DNA of 38,909 nt from Bacteroidales bacterium UBA3844 (GCA_002392915.1 DGHQ01000016.1:17224-56132), one strand, 5' to 3'; positions 1-9,015 are shown, counted from the first letter of the stretch. Made by a program: numbers and translations. The notes: generated from the letters alone by a model not told the origin.

Positions 1-761
1 AGTTTGAGCAGATGGAGATGCAGTTTTTCTGCAAGCCAGGCACAGAGATGGAATGGTTCAAGCACTGGAAGAATTTCCGTTTGAAGTGGCATAAAGCACT
101 TGGTTTGGGAGACCAGAAGTACCGTTACCACGACCACGACAAATTGGCACACTACGCTAACGCAGCCACAGATATCGAGTTTGAGATGCCATTCGGATTC
201 AAGGAGGTTGAAGGAATCCACTCACGTACAAACTGGGATTTGAGTCGCCACGGACAATTCTCAGGAAAGAAACTTGAGTATTTCGATCCAGAAGAGAATA
301 AGTCATACATTCCATATGTAATCGAGACATCTATCGGCGTTGACCGAATGTTCTTGTCTGTACTTGCAGGTTCATATAAAGAGGAGCAGCTAGAAGGCGG
401 AGACAAGCGTGTGGTTCTTAACTTGCCACCAGCATTGGCACCTATCAAATGCGCAGTGCTTCCATTGTTGAAGAAAGATGGTCTGCCAGAGAAGGCTCAG
501 GCTATCATGAACGAGTTGAAATTTGACTTCCGTTGCGCTTACGAAGAGAAGGATACAATCGGAAAGAGATACCGTCGTCAGGATGCGATCGGTACTCCAT
601 TCTGTATCACAGTAGACCATCAGACACTGGAAGACAACACTGTGACTGTTCGTTACCGTGACACAATGGCTCAGGAACGTATCAGCGTAGATGCAATCCA
701 CAGCAAAATCTCGGAAGCTGTTTCGATGAGAAACCTTTACAAGAAAATGATGCAGGACTAA
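1..761 (+). CDS. glyS: Glycine--tRNA ligase, C-terminal part (5' end outside window)
   Basis: Class II aminoacyl-tRNA synthetase that charges tRNA-Gly in the cytoplasm. The window opens inside the gene; the reading frame starts at base 3 with FEQMEMQFF, the stretch after class II motif 2 of the single-chain (alpha-2) GlyRS. Motif 3 is visible as TSIGVDRMFL (bases about 324-353), followed by the anticodon-binding domain (LPPALAPIKCAVLPLL and onward) ending at MMQD. About 252 residues are present, roughly half of the usual protein of about 510 residues. An intrinsic terminator follows immediately, so this is the end of its transcript. The identification is firm because the motif order and spacing are typical; only the N-terminal part of the catalytic domain is missing. 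Confidence 0.95.
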   Translation, partial: FEQMEMQFFCKPGTEMEWFKHWKNFRLKWHKALGLGDQKYRYHDHDKLAHYANAATDIEFEMPFGFKEVEGIHSRTNWDLSRHGQFSGKKLEYFDPEENKSYIPYVIETSIGVDRMFLSVLAGSYKEEQLEGGDKRVVLNLPPALAPIKCAVLPLLKKDGLPEKAQAIMNELKFDFRCAYEEKDTIGKRYRRQDAIGTPFCITVDHQTLEDNTVTVRYRDTMAQERISVDAIHSKISEAVSMRNLYKKMMQD

Positions 762-786
762 ACCGGTCCCATCCTTTATAAAAATA

Positions 787-816
787 TGCCTTGGCACACA
801 AATGCCAAGGCATTTC
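787..816 (+). terminator. Terminator after glyS
   Basis: Perfect 10-bp stem, TGCCTTGGCA (787-796) with TGCCAAGGCA (803-812), around a 6-nt loop, 26 nt after the glyS stop. The T-tract is short (TTTC), so termination may be partial. Confidence 0.7.
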
Positions 817-848
817 AAAATATTATTAGTCCTTAAATCCCAAACTAA

Positions 849-1418
849 ATGAAAAAGCTTATTTTGGCAGTGTTGGCTTCACTGCTTTCCTCTTTCATGT
901 ACGCACAACCATACACAATGATCAAAGGTGGTGCTCAATTAAGTAAATTTTCATCAGATGGTTCTGAATCTTTATTCGGTATCAGAGGTGGTATCGGAGG
1001 ATTCGTTCCACTAGGAGAATCATCATTCTTCTTTATGCCACAGGCTGTGTATGCGCAGAAAGGTCAGAAAGCGGGAAAATTTCTTAACAATTGCACAATC
1101 CATTATGCAGAAATTCCTGTGACAATTGGAGCACTACTTAAATTCTCAAGGAATATCGGACTCGGACTTATGGTCGGACCTTACGCCGCCGTCGGTGTCG
1201 CAGGAAAAAGCGACAATCCAGATGTGACAAAACTATTCGACACAATCAGTCGCTTCGACGCTGGCATATCAGCAGGAATCCAACTACATATCTGGAAAAT
1301 ATTCTTGTTTGCCGACTATGATTATGGGTTGCGTAATCTTATGAATTCAGACGATTTAGATATAGGTGAGAATCTAACCACACGTAGTGGAGCTATAGGA
1401 ATCGGATTTACATATTAA
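849..1418 (+). CDS. Outer-membrane beta-barrel protein (PorT / OMP_b-brl_2 type)
   Basis: A 189-residue protein with a clear signal peptide (MKKLILAVLASLLSSFMYA, cleavage before QPYT). The mature part alternates short amphipathic strands with glycine and aromatic residues (IRGGIGGFVPL, GLGLMVGPYAAVGVAG, FLFADYDYGLRNL) and ends in GAIGIGFTY, the aromatic-terminated last strand expected of an outer-membrane barrel. Length and the strand pattern match the small 8-stranded PorT-like family common in Bacteroidota. It has its own terminators on both sides, so it is probably monocistronic. The substrate or role cannot be read from the sequence; these proteins are usually left as generic porin-family barrels. 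Confidence 0.8.
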   Translation: MKKLILAVLASLLSSFMYAQPYTMIKGGAQLSKFSSDGSESLFGIRGGIGGFVPLGESSFFFMPQAVYAQKGQKAGKFLNNCTIHYAEIPVTIGALLKFSRNIGLGLMVGPYAAVGVAGKSDNPDVTKLFDTISRFDAGISAGIQLHIWKIFLFADYDYGLRNLMNSDDLDIGENLTTRSGAIGIGFTY

Positions 1419-1473
1419 TGTAGTCCACAAATTTTTATCATACTCTCATATTTCTAAATAGAGTATTATTAAA

Positions 1474-1503
1474 GGCATATCTTAGCTGATATGTCTTTTT
1501 TTT
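1474..1503 (+). terminator. Terminator after the barrel gene
   Basis: Stem GGCATATC (1474-1481) with GATATGTC (1488-1495), one G-T wobble, loop TTAGCT, followed by a long T run. A classic intrinsic terminator. Confidence 0.85.
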
Positions 1504-1598
1504 GTCTATAAAATTCCCCTTGCATACAAATAAAAAACTAACTTTTCAAAAAAATGCATTACTTTCGGCAGTACAAATGCATTTTTTAACAAAAAAAA

Positions 1599-1629
1599 TT
1601 GTCAACATACAAACAATCGACTAATTTTG
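1599..1629 (+). promoter_or_regulatory. Bacteroidota-type promoter for the BadF-type kinase
   Basis: The -7 box TAATTTTG at 1622-1629 matches TAnnTTTG, with a TTG at 1599-1601 at 20-nt spacing as a weak -33 box. It lies 29 nt before the ATG at 1659. Confidence 0.55.
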
Positions 1630-1658
1630 TGAACATAGGATTTTAAAACACATTATAT

Positions 1659-2498
1659 ATGATCATTGCGGAAGGAGGCTCGACAAAATTGGACATTGTC
1701 ATAACCGATGAGCAAAATGGGGTGAGACGATACTCTTTGCCAGGGATCAACCCGTTTTACCAATCAACGGAAGAAATGACATCCACTTTGAAAGAGTCGC
1801 AAATAAGAGGAGAAGAGGGAAATGCTCTAAAGAAGGTTTTCTACTATGGAGCTGGATGTGCTTTTCAAGAGCAGTCTAATGCAATAAAAGAATGCTTCAA
1901 GCAAGCCTTCCAATCAGAATATGTAGAGGTGGAGAGCGATTTATTGGCTGCAGCACGTGGACTTTTCGGAGACGAGAAAGGCATCGCAGCAATCTTAGGA
2001 ACAGGTTCAAATTCAGGATATTACGATGGCGAAAGAATCATCGACAATGTTTCGTCGCTTGGATTCATGCTTGGCGATGAAGGCAGTGGCGGTTATCTAG
2101 GCAAACACTTGGTAAGCGACATACTGAAAGGATTGACATCTACTGAATTAGCAAATGATTTTTTCAACGAATATCACACAAGCAGAGAGGAAATAATGGA
2201 GAATGTCTACAAAAAGCCATTTCCAAACCGTTATCTCGCAAGTTTTGTGCCATTTATAGCAAAACGAATAGAAAATGCGTACATCAACACACTTGTGATG
2301 AACTCATTCCGAGACTTTTTCAAACGAAACATTGCACATTACAGCATCTATAACACAAAGCAAATATCATTTGTCGGCGGAGTCGCTCAACAATTCAAGA
2401 GAGAACTCACTTTAGTAGCGTCGCAATACGGCTTTGTCATCAATGATGTGCAAAAGTCTCCATTGGAGAAGCTGATCGATTATCATACAAAACACTAA
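1659..2498 (+). CDS. BadF/BadG/BcrA/BcrD-family ATPase, probable N-acetylglucosamine/glucosamine kinase
   Basis: A 279-residue sugar kinase-like protein of the ASKHA fold. The N-terminal phosphate-1 loop reads AEGGSTKLDIVI (residues 4-15); the phosphate-2/connect region has AILGTGSNSG (111-120), and LGDEGSGG (138-145) is the signature stretch of N-acetylglucosamine kinase-like BadF proteins. A second glycine motif, FVGGVAQQF, lies near the C-terminus. Expected reaction: ATP-dependent phosphorylation of an amino sugar in the cytoplasm, feeding cell-wall or hexosamine salvage. It has its own promoter and sits just before the glucan operon but is not clearly part of it. The exact sugar cannot be told from sequence alone. 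Confidence 0.8.
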   Translation: MIIAEGGSTKLDIVITDEQNGVRRYSLPGINPFYQSTEEMTSTLKESQIRGEEGNALKKVFYYGAGCAFQEQSNAIKECFKQAFQSEYVEVESDLLAAARGLFGDEKGIAAILGTGSNSGYYDGERIIDNVSSLGFMLGDEGSGGYLGKHLVSDILKGLTSTELANDFFNEYHTSREEIMENVYKKPFPNRYLASFVPFIAKRIENAYINTLVMNSFRDFFKRNIAHYSIYNTKQISFVGGVAQQFKRELTLVASQYGFVINDVQKSPLEKLIDYHTKH

Positions 2499-2647
2499 GG
2501 GGCGTTAAAAATTTTACCTTACAACTAACTCATTAACCCCATAAAAATTCACAGATTTGAAAGATGTACCATAAAAGTCATCTTTTCAGTTCATTATGTA
2601 TTGTTGATATTTTTTGTGGCAATAAATGTTACACAACATACATAAAA

Positions 2648-2679
2648 TTTCTTAAAAGGATTTAATTTTAGTAAATTTG
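2648..2679 (+). promoter_or_regulatory. Promoter of the glucan operon
   Basis: TAAATTTG at 2672-2679 fits the -7 consensus; TTTC at 2648-2651 stands 20 nt upstream as an imperfect -33 box. The ATG of the debranching enzyme is 52 nt downstream. The surrounding 233-nt gap holds no other gene. Confidence 0.55.
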
Positions 2680-2731
2680 TAGGATAATTAGTACTACGTA
2701 CTATTAGAAGGGTAATTAATATTAGAAACTT

Positions 2732-4657
2732 ATGGGCTATCTTAAGTTCGACAAATTCACGTTAGCAGATTTGGGACAATCTCTTCAAAAAGAACTCATT
2801 ATCCCAAACAAACTAGGAGCATACTATAGCACAACCTCAGTAGGTTGCAATACGCGCAAATATCACGGCGCGTTTGTAGTGCCATCAGATATAGAGGGCA
2901 AGGAGAAGTTATTGTTGATTTCATCAATAGATGAGACTTTGATTCAGAATACAGCCGAGTATAATTTCGGCATACATGAATATTCAGCCGGATACTTTTC
3001 ACCAAACGGACATAATTACATGCGTCTGTTTGATTACAACTCCAACTCTGTCACTGTCACATACAGAGCTGGAGGCACACTTGTCGAGAAATGTGTGGCG
3101 CTATGTGAAAATGAGAACAGACTGATAGTCAGATATAAGATTCTAAAAGGAAACACATCAATAAAAATAGAACCACTGCTTGCATTCCGTGACACTTCTG
3201 AATTGTGTGTGGAAAACGATTCTGTACACAAAGAATATAAAGCGATCAGCAATGGTATAGCACTCTCCCTATACGAAAAGTACCCTATGCTCAATATGCA
3301 GCTGTCAAAAAAGAGCGATTTTGTGGCGACGGGATACTGGAAGAAAAACATTGAATATTTCAACGAAAGAGACCGTGGCTACCACGACAGAGAAGATTTA
3401 TATGTAGCCGGCCATTTCATAGTTGAGGCAAAAGAGGGAGATGTGATTTATTTTACAGCCGGTCTCAACGAATCTAAGGCTAAAGACATTGAAAGTTCTT
3501 TCAATTCTCTAATAAAGAAAGAATCTGCAGACACAATGGAAACTGTGCTTCTGCAGACAGCCAGGAACATGTTCGTTGAGAAAGACGGCAAATTCTATAT
3601 GATGGCAGGCTATCCATGGTACAAGTGCATAGCAAGAAACATGGTCATCGCCATACCCGGTCTGATTTCGGCAGGTTCAACTCAAAAGGAGATAGACATA
3701 TATCTTGGCACAATTGGTCATGAAATAGAAAAGATGATGTCGGAATCGGCAGAAAAAGGATACGATCCAAACATCACAGGTATAGAGCAGCCAGATGTCA
3801 TGTTATGGTATGTGAAAGTCATTCAAGACTATGCTACGACGTTTGGGAAAAGCGCCGCAAAAAAGAAGTATGCAGACAAATTGATCCGCGTCGTCGACTT
3901 CATAAAGAGCGGCAAACACGTCAATATTGAATTAACATATAATGGTCTGCTTTACATCCATGGCTGGGAAAGACCGATGACATGGATGAATTCAATCGGT
4001 GTCGACGGAAAGCCAATCACACCAAGAAGCGGATGGACAGTGGAAATCAACGCATTGTGGTACGACACATTGAAATTCACCGCTGAGCTTACAGAAAACA
4101 ACGCTTACGACCAATTGGCAGACAATGTCGGCGACAATTTCGTCGCCATATTCTGGAACGGCTCATATCTGTTTGATTTTGTCGACGGCGACCATTTCGA
4201 AAGAAGTGTCCGTCCAAACATGCTTTGGGCTGTGGCATTAAAATATTCCCCACTAAATGGAGATCAGCAAAAAGCAGTCGTGGATATGGCGACAAAAGAA
4301 TTGCTAACGCCAAAAGGAATAAGATCATTGAGCCCGTACAGCAACAATTTCCATTGGAATGGGGCTGGCGGACAACAAGGGCGCGACTACGCAGCATTCC
4401 AAGGAGCGGTTTATCCTTGGCTGATGGGCGCATATATAGAAAGTTATCTCCGTGTGTACAAACAGAGCGGATACTCGTTTGCGGAAAAATCAATGCACGG
4501 ACTGGAAGACGAGATGTTTAACAATACCATAGGCACATACTCAGAGATGTATGACGGAATGGCTCCATACAAGAGCAGTGAAGGAATGTCGTACGGAATA
4601 AATGTTTGCGAAGTAATCAGAGCCAAACATTTGCTGAGCAAATTAGAGGCAGAGTAA
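2732..4657 (+). CDS. Glycogen debranching enzyme (GDE N + amylo-alpha-1,6-glucosidase domains, GH133)
   Basis: A 641-residue cytoplasmic enzyme (no signal peptide) expected to hydrolyse alpha-1,6 branch points of glycogen or internalised glucan. The N-terminal half (residues about 15-245) is the GDE_N beta domain with NKLGAYYSTTSVGCNTRKYHG. The C-terminal half is the (alpha/alpha)6 barrel: PWYKCIARNMVIAIPGL, GIEQPDVMLWYVKVI (from about 350), GWTVEINALWYDTL (from about 433), NMLWAVALKYSPL and GRDYAAFQGAVYPWLMG (from about 550), the last being the usual QGAVWPW-like motif. It is the first gene of a tight operon: the glycosyltransferase starts 13 nt after its stop. The length is normal for bacterial members. 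Confidence 0.92.
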   Translation: MGYLKFDKFTLADLGQSLQKELIIPNKLGAYYSTTSVGCNTRKYHGAFVVPSDIEGKEKLLLISSIDETLIQNTAEYNFGIHEYSAGYFSPNGHNYMRLFDYNSNSVTVTYRAGGTLVEKCVALCENENRLIVRYKILKGNTSIKIEPLLAFRDTSELCVENDSVHKEYKAISNGIALSLYEKYPMLNMQLSKKSDFVATGYWKKNIEYFNERDRGYHDREDLYVAGHFIVEAKEGDVIYFTAGLNESKAKDIESSFNSLIKKESADTMETVLLQTARNMFVEKDGKFYMMAGYPWYKCIARNMVIAIPGLISAGSTQKEIDIYLGTIGHEIEKMMSESAEKGYDPNITGIEQPDVMLWYVKVIQDYATTFGKSAAKKKYADKLIRVVDFIKSGKHVNIELTYNGLLYIHGWERPMTWMNSIGVDGKPITPRSGWTVEINALWYDTLKFTAELTENNAYDQLADNVGDNFVAIFWNGSYLFDFVDGDHFERSVRPNMLWAVALKYSPLNGDQQKAVVDMATKELLTPKGIRSLSPYSNNFHWNGAGGQQGRDYAAFQGAVYPWLMGAYIESYLRVYKQSGYSFAEKSMHGLEDEMFNNTIGTYSEMYDGMAPYKSSEGMSYGINVCEVIRAKHLLSKLEAE

Positions 4658-4670
4658 AGAAAGGATAGTT

Positions 4671-5936
4671 ATGAAGGCTTTAATGTTTGGGTGGGAGTTT
4701 CCACCTCACATATTAGGAGGACTTGGTACTGCAAGCTACGGATTGATAAAAGGGATGTCTCGACACAATGATATTGACATCACTCTAGTGTTGCCTAAGC
4801 CATGGGGCGATGAAGACCAGAGTTTCCTGAAAATCATAGCTGCAAACAAAGTGCCTATCGTATGGCAGGAGCCAGACAGCAAGGTTCTTAACGATTCGTT
4901 GGAAGGAAGAATAACCACCGACGAATACTATAATTTCAGAAACTGTATCTGTGAAGACAACCGTTATATTGGGACAAACGGAATCGGAGCTGTGGAGTTT
5001 TCCGGACGTTATCCGGACAACCTCCTTGAAGAGATCCGCAATTATGAAGCTGTTGCAGGAGTGGTTTGTCGTTCAAACAATTTCGACATCATACACTCAC
5101 ACGACTGGCTTACATACAACGCCGGTGTGAAAGCAAAACAGATAACAGGAAAACCTCTTGTCATTCACGTTCATGCGACCGATTTCGACAGAAGCCGCGG
5201 AAACGTGAACCCTACCGTCTATAATATTGAGAAATACGGTATGGATATGGCGGACCATATCATCACAGTGAGCAATATGACACGAGACACTGTGATCAAC
5301 AAATATCATATAGATCCGAGAAAGGTGACAACAGTGCACAATGCAGTGACACCGTTAAGCCAGGAGATTTTGGATATCAAGCCGAACAACAATACAGGCG
5401 ACAAAATCGTGACATTCCTTGGACGAATCACAATGCAGAAGGGTCCGGAATTCTTCGTGCAGGCAGCAAGACAAGTGTTGAAAAGGACACCAAACGTGCG
5501 CTTTGTGATGGCAGGAGGTGGCGACAAAATGGCTGAGATGGTAGACCTCGCGTCGGCATACGGCATAGTCGACAGATTCCACTTCACTGGATTCCTAAAA
5601 GGAAAGGAAGTATACGAAATGCTGAAAAGCAGTGACCTTTATATAATGCCGTCAGTGTCTGAGCCATTCGGAATATCCCCGTTGGAAGCTATGCAATGTG
5701 GAGTGCCGACAATCGTGTCGAAGCAAAGCGGATGCGCGGAGATTCTGTCGAAAGTAATCAAAGTAGATTTTTGGGATATCGACGCAATGGCCGACGCCAT
5801 CCATTCGATTGTCACCAACGACGCTTTCGCTGAATACTTGAAAGTGGAGGGAAAGAAAGAGGTAGACGAGATAAAATGGGAATACGCAGGTGATAAAGTC
5901 ATCAACGTATACAACCAAGTGCTTGGCTACAAATAA
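4671..5936 (+). CDS. GT4-family glycosyltransferase, glycogen-synthase-like
   Basis: A 421-residue GT-B glycosyltransferase. The N-terminal Rossmann domain begins MFGWEFPPHILGGLGTAS, the nucleotide-sugar loop typical of glycogen/starch-synthase-like enzymes, and has IIHSHDWLTYNAG at about 140-152. The C-terminal domain has GRITMQKGPEFFVQAA (about 250-265) and SVSEPFGISPLEAMQCG (about 328-344), which carries the E-x7-E motif of retaining GT4/GT5 enzymes. Expected to add glucosyl units from a nucleotide sugar to a growing alpha-1,4-glucan in the cytoplasm. It lies between debranching enzyme and GH57, the usual Bacteroidota arrangement for glycogen handling. It is shorter than classical GlgA of about 480 residues, so GT4 is the safer label. 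Confidence 0.88.
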   Translation: MKALMFGWEFPPHILGGLGTASYGLIKGMSRHNDIDITLVLPKPWGDEDQSFLKIIAANKVPIVWQEPDSKVLNDSLEGRITTDEYYNFRNCICEDNRYIGTNGIGAVEFSGRYPDNLLEEIRNYEAVAGVVCRSNNFDIIHSHDWLTYNAGVKAKQITGKPLVIHVHATDFDRSRGNVNPTVYNIEKYGMDMADHIITVSNMTRDTVINKYHIDPRKVTTVHNAVTPLSQEILDIKPNNNTGDKIVTFLGRITMQKGPEFFVQAARQVLKRTPNVRFVMAGGGDKMAEMVDLASAYGIVDRFHFTGFLKGKEVYEMLKSSDLYIMPSVSEPFGISPLEAMQCGVPTIVSKQSGCAEILSKVIKVDFWDIDAMADAIHSIVTNDAFAEYLKVEGKKEVDEIKWEYAGDKVINVYNQVLGYK

Positions 5937-5963
5937 TTTGTCAACAATTAAAAGTAAAGATAT

Positions 5964-7355
5964 ATGAAGTCGATTTGTTTATACTTTCAAATACACCAGC
6001 CGTTTCGACTAAAAAGATATAGATTCTTCAACATTGGAGCCGACCACCACTATTTCGACGATGCCAATAATGAAGCTATAATAAAAAGGATTGCAAAGAA
6101 TAGCTACATACCTGCCAACAATGCAATGCTACAGATGATTAAGGAAAGCAATGGAGAATTCAAGGTTGCCTACTCAATCTCAGGTCTGGCGTTGGAGCAG
6201 CTTGAGCATTATTGCCCAGAAGTGATCGACAGTTTCAAAAAACTTGCAAAGACAGGATGCGTAGAGTTTCTTGCCGAAACATACGCACATTCATTCGCGT
6301 CGCTACGCAAAGAGAACAAAGAGTTTGAGAAACAGGTAGAGGCTCATTCAAAGAAAATAGAATCTCTGTTCGGGCAGAAGCCAACTGTGTTCAGAAACTC
6401 AGAATTGTTGTTCTGTGACGACATAGTAGACAGAGTCGCAAACATGGGTTTTGCCGGAATGCTTGCAGAAGGAGCGCCACAAATACTCGATTGGAAAAGT
6501 CCAAACTATGTATATTGTTCGACAGCAAACCAGAGAGTGAAGCTTCTTTTGAAAAACTGTGGAATGAGTGACGATATAGCGTACAGATTTTCAGACTGGG
6601 GCTGGAGAGAGTTTCCTCTGACAGCAGACAAATTTGCCAATTGGATCATGAACAACCCAGACGAACAGGTGGTCAACCTGTTCATGAACTACGAAGTGTT
6701 GGGAGAAATTCAGAATGCCAACACAGGAATCTTTGATTTCTTCAAAGCACTTCCAAACGCAGCTAAAAACAGAGGCATCAGATTCGCCACTCCTTCTGAG
6801 GTGATCAACAACAATATGCCAACAGGCCAGATCTCAGTGCCCCACCCTACAACATGGGCCAACGCGACAAAGGATCTTTCGCCTTGGCTTGCCAATACAA
6901 TACAAAACGAAGCTTTCAATAAACTTTATGCTCTGACAGACAAAGTGAACAGATGCTCCGACAAACAGATAATCGACGATTGGTACAAATTGCAGTCGAC
7001 TGACCACTTATATTATATGAGCACATCATTCTACAACCAATCGTTCTGCCCATACGACTCTCCTTACGACGCATTCATCAACTATATGAATGTGTTGTCA
7101 GACTTCAACAAACGAGTCGACAGTTTCTTCACCGCCGACATCAGCGAAGAAGAATTAAACTCATTGGTAAAAGAGAAACTAGCTCTTGAGGCAGAGTTGG
7201 CCGCTCTAAAGTCTGGAAAAAAAGTTTCTAAAACAGAAACAAAGTCCGAGACAACAAAGAAAGCCACAAAAGAAACAAAGAAAGTTGTTGAAGAGAAGAA
7301 GGTTGCCAAAGAGACTGAAGCAAAGAAAAAGACTAAAAAGACAAATTCAAAATAA
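5964..7355 (+). CDS. Glycoside hydrolase family 57 alpha-glucan enzyme with a charged C-terminal tail
   Basis: A 463-residue cytoplasmic protein. GH57 conserved regions appear in order: HQPFR (residues 11-15), ETYAHSF (about 105-111), FRNSELLF (about 143-150, containing the expected catalytic glutamate) and MNYEVLGE (about 240). GH57 enzymes are alpha-amylases, 4-alpha-glucanotransferases or branching enzymes; which one cannot be decided here. After the catalytic part (to about residue 400) comes a predicted coiled coil and a lysine/glutamate/threonine-rich low-complexity tail of about 45 residues that looks disordered. It is the last gene of the operon, 27 nt after the glycosyltransferase, and a strong terminator follows. 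Confidence 0.9.
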   Translation: MKSICLYFQIHQPFRLKRYRFFNIGADHHYFDDANNEAIIKRIAKNSYIPANNAMLQMIKESNGEFKVAYSISGLALEQLEHYCPEVIDSFKKLAKTGCVEFLAETYAHSFASLRKENKEFEKQVEAHSKKIESLFGQKPTVFRNSELLFCDDIVDRVANMGFAGMLAEGAPQILDWKSPNYVYCSTANQRVKLLLKNCGMSDDIAYRFSDWGWREFPLTADKFANWIMNNPDEQVVNLFMNYEVLGEIQNANTGIFDFFKALPNAAKNRGIRFATPSEVINNNMPTGQISVPHPTTWANATKDLSPWLANTIQNEAFNKLYALTDKVNRCSDKQIIDDWYKLQSTDHLYYMSTSFYNQSFCPYDSPYDAFINYMNVLSDFNKRVDSFFTADISEEELNSLVKEKLALEAELAALKSGKKVSKTETKSETTKKATKETKKVVEEKKVAKETEAKKKTKKTNSK

Positions 7356-7386
7356 TCTATATTTGACAAAATTTTAGCACATTTTT

Positions 7387-7417
7387 AGTACGTTTCTATA
7401 CGAAACGTACTTTTTTT
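7387..7417 (+). terminator. Terminator of the glucan operon
   Basis: Perfect 10-bp stem AGTACGTTTC (7387-7396) with GAAACGTACT (7402-7411), 5-nt loop, then a run of T. Strong intrinsic terminator. Confidence 0.92.
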
Positions 7418-7458
7418 GCATAAAAAACAGCGAAAAATTAAAAAAAATGAACTTGTTT

Positions 7459-7491
7459 CTTGTATTCATTATAAACTAAATTATATATTTG
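7459..7491 (+). promoter_or_regulatory. Promoter of the MarR-family gene
   Basis: TATATTTG at 7484-7491 is a full match to the -7 consensus; CTTG at 7459-7462 lies 21 nt upstream. Transcription would begin about 7-10 nt before the first ATG (7502), which makes the ATGs at 7511 or 7526 more likely starts. Confidence 0.55.
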
Positions 7492-7501
7492 CATAAAAAT
7501 T

Positions 7502-8011
7502 ATGTGGAATATGGAAAAGGAAAACATGCGTACGTCAGTCCCTATGGAAGGATTGACACTAGAGACAAGCGTCATTTTGGCAGTTAAGAATGGTAGAATC
7601 AGCGAGTCTATCACTTTGTTGGCTAACAAAGAGTTGAAGGATGCAGGCTATGAGCTTACATTCGAGCAGGCATTGGTGGTGTTCTTGCTAAACTTCTACG
7701 ACGGTTTGACACAGAGAGACATCGCTATCTCACTAGACAAAGACAGTCCGAGCATCACTCGTTTGATCGACGAACTTGAGGGATTGAAGATGTTGGAGAG
7801 AAGAAGCGACCCTAACGACAGACGCGCTAAGAACATTTACCTTACTTCAAAAGGCAAAGGTGTAGTTCCAGGTATCATTGATGTTACAAAAGTTGCATTC
7901 AAGAAAGCATTCAAGGGAATCAGCGACAATGAGGTCAATGTAATGCAGAGCGTCTTGAAACGTATGATGGAGAATATGCGTGCTGAAATATCTAACGTAG
8001 TAGCACAGTAA
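7502..8011 (+). CDS. MarR-family transcriptional regulator
   Basis: Up to 169 residues with a winged helix-turn-helix. After a helical N-terminus comes LTQRDIAISLDKDSPSITRLI, the HTH with recognition helix, and then GLKMLERRSDPNDRRAKNIYL, the wing with the DxRD-like DPNDRR signature of MarR proteins. C-terminal helices would form the dimer interface. Likely a dimeric repressor or activator; the ligand is unknown. Three in-frame ATGs are available (7502, 7511, 7526); the promoter position and the purine-rich AAAAGGAAAAC before 7526 favour a downstream one. It follows the glucan operon but has its own promoter and terminator, so a regulatory link to it is only a guess. Confidence 0.88.
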   Translation: MWNMEKENMRTSVPMEGLTLETSVILAVKNGRISESITLLANKELKDAGYELTFEQALVVFLLNFYDGLTQRDIAISLDKDSPSITRLIDELEGLKMLERRSDPNDRRAKNIYLTSKGKGVVPGIIDVTKVAFKKAFKGISDNEVNVMQSVLKRMMENMRAEISNVVAQ

Positions 8012-8040
8012 TCCATCTGAATCAATTTGAAATCAGTTAA

Positions 8041-8085
8041 AATTAGAAAACCTGAGGCTTTTAGCTTCAGGTTTTCTAATTTTAA
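8041..8085 (+). terminator. Strong terminator after marR
   Basis: An 18-bp stem: arm 8041-8058 (AATTAGAAAACCTGAGGC) pairs with 8064-8081 with one G-T wobble, loop TTTTA, flanked by A/T tracts on both sides, so it could act in both directions. Confidence 0.9.
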
Positions 8086-8363
8086 CATATTAACACTTTT
8101 AACATAAACCTAAAATTTAACAAATCATATAAACACCACTTCCCTACGCCTATTTTTCACATAAAAGCCAAGCATACATAACAGACCGTAAAATATAAAC
8201 ACCTATATTTCAACAATATACAACAACAATCACACGTTTTAGTATCGCCATATCACAATTTTCAAACAAATGGTTCAATGCAACTTATTATCAAATGAAA
8301 GTTAATAATGGTAAAAAAAGATGTTAAATAATGTAAAAATCCCGTTTAGTATCTACATAATAC

Positions 8364-8556
8364 TAACTTTGCAATCGTCATTAAACGGACGCACGTTTAT
8401 ATGATTTTTGAGTTTGTCAGCGTGAGACATGAAGACGATTCAAAATTATTTATATTCCACAATTAATTTTTTATAAGTATCAGTATAAAAAGAAGAAATA
8501 AAAACTTTTCCATAATTTTACATTGGAGATGGACTTTTTTATGTCCGTCTCCTTTT
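8364..8556 (+). ncRNA. Candidate small RNA or leader transcript with own promoter and terminator
   Basis: In the roughly 800-nt gap between marR and tRNA-Leu there is a -7 box TAACTTTG (8364-8371) and, about 150-180 nt later, a clean terminator hairpin GGAGATGGAC (8525-8534) with GTCCGTCTCC (8543-8552), one wobble, followed by TTTT. Between them no gene of normal size exists. Short internal hairpins are visible (AAACG...CGTTT at about 8383-8400). Two very short ORFs start at 8401 (21 codons) and 8429 (15 codons); neither has visible support. A stand-alone small RNA is the simplest reading. I do not recognise the family. The rest of the gap, 8086-8340 and 8557-8760, is AT-rich with nothing I can support. 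Confidence 0.35.
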
Positions 8557-8767
8557 ATGCATTATTCTGAACATATTGAATCAAACAATCTCACTGGACA
8601 TACAAACATATGGGCATGGTTAAAACCTGCCAGCATCTATCATTTGTACAAAATCACTTTGCATTGCTTGGCAGCGTCTTTCCGACAACAAATTAATCAA
8701 CAAAAGACAGAGAAAGAGTCAAAATGAATTTATAAAAGACATTTTTTTGATTTTTAAGCCTCATAAA

Positions 8768-8798
8768 TTTGCTATATAAAAATAAAACACTACTTTTG
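8768..8798 (+). promoter_or_regulatory. Promoter of tRNA-Leu
   Basis: TTTG (8768-8771), 19-nt spacer, TACTTTTG (8791-8798): a textbook Bacteroidota promoter, with the tRNA 5' end 12 nt after the -7 box. Confidence 0.8.
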
Positions 8799-8809
8799 CA
8801 CTCGCAAAT

Positions 8810-8891
8810 GCGGATGTGGCGTAATTGGTAGCCGCGCTAGACTTAGGATCTAGTACTGAGAGGTGTGTGGGTTCGAGTCCCGTCATCCGCA
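8810..8891 (+). tRNA. tRNA-Leu (anticodon TAG)
   Basis: Acceptor stem GCGGATG (8810-8816) pairs with CATCCGC (8884-8890), discriminator A at 8891. The anticodon arm CTAGA / CTTAGGA / TCTAG gives anticodon TAG. The long variable arm (class II tRNA) and the GGTTCGAGTCC T-arm are present; CCA is not encoded. The 82-nt length suits tRNA-Leu. Confidence 0.95.
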
Positions 8892-8892
8892 C

Positions 8893-8926
8893 AAAGAGAT
8901 CGAGATTTTCTTGGTCTCTTTTTTTA
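8893..8926 (+). terminator. Terminator of tRNA-Leu
   Basis: AAAGAGATC (8893-8901) pairs with GGTCTCTTT (8913-8921), one wobble, then more T. It begins directly after the tRNA. Confidence 0.85.
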
Positions 8927-9015
8927 TTTGATTCATCCGCTTTCCAACATTTCATCCACACCCTACCTCTCGTCTGCAATAACAAATGAAATTAATACAA
9001 TATATATTCCTTTAT

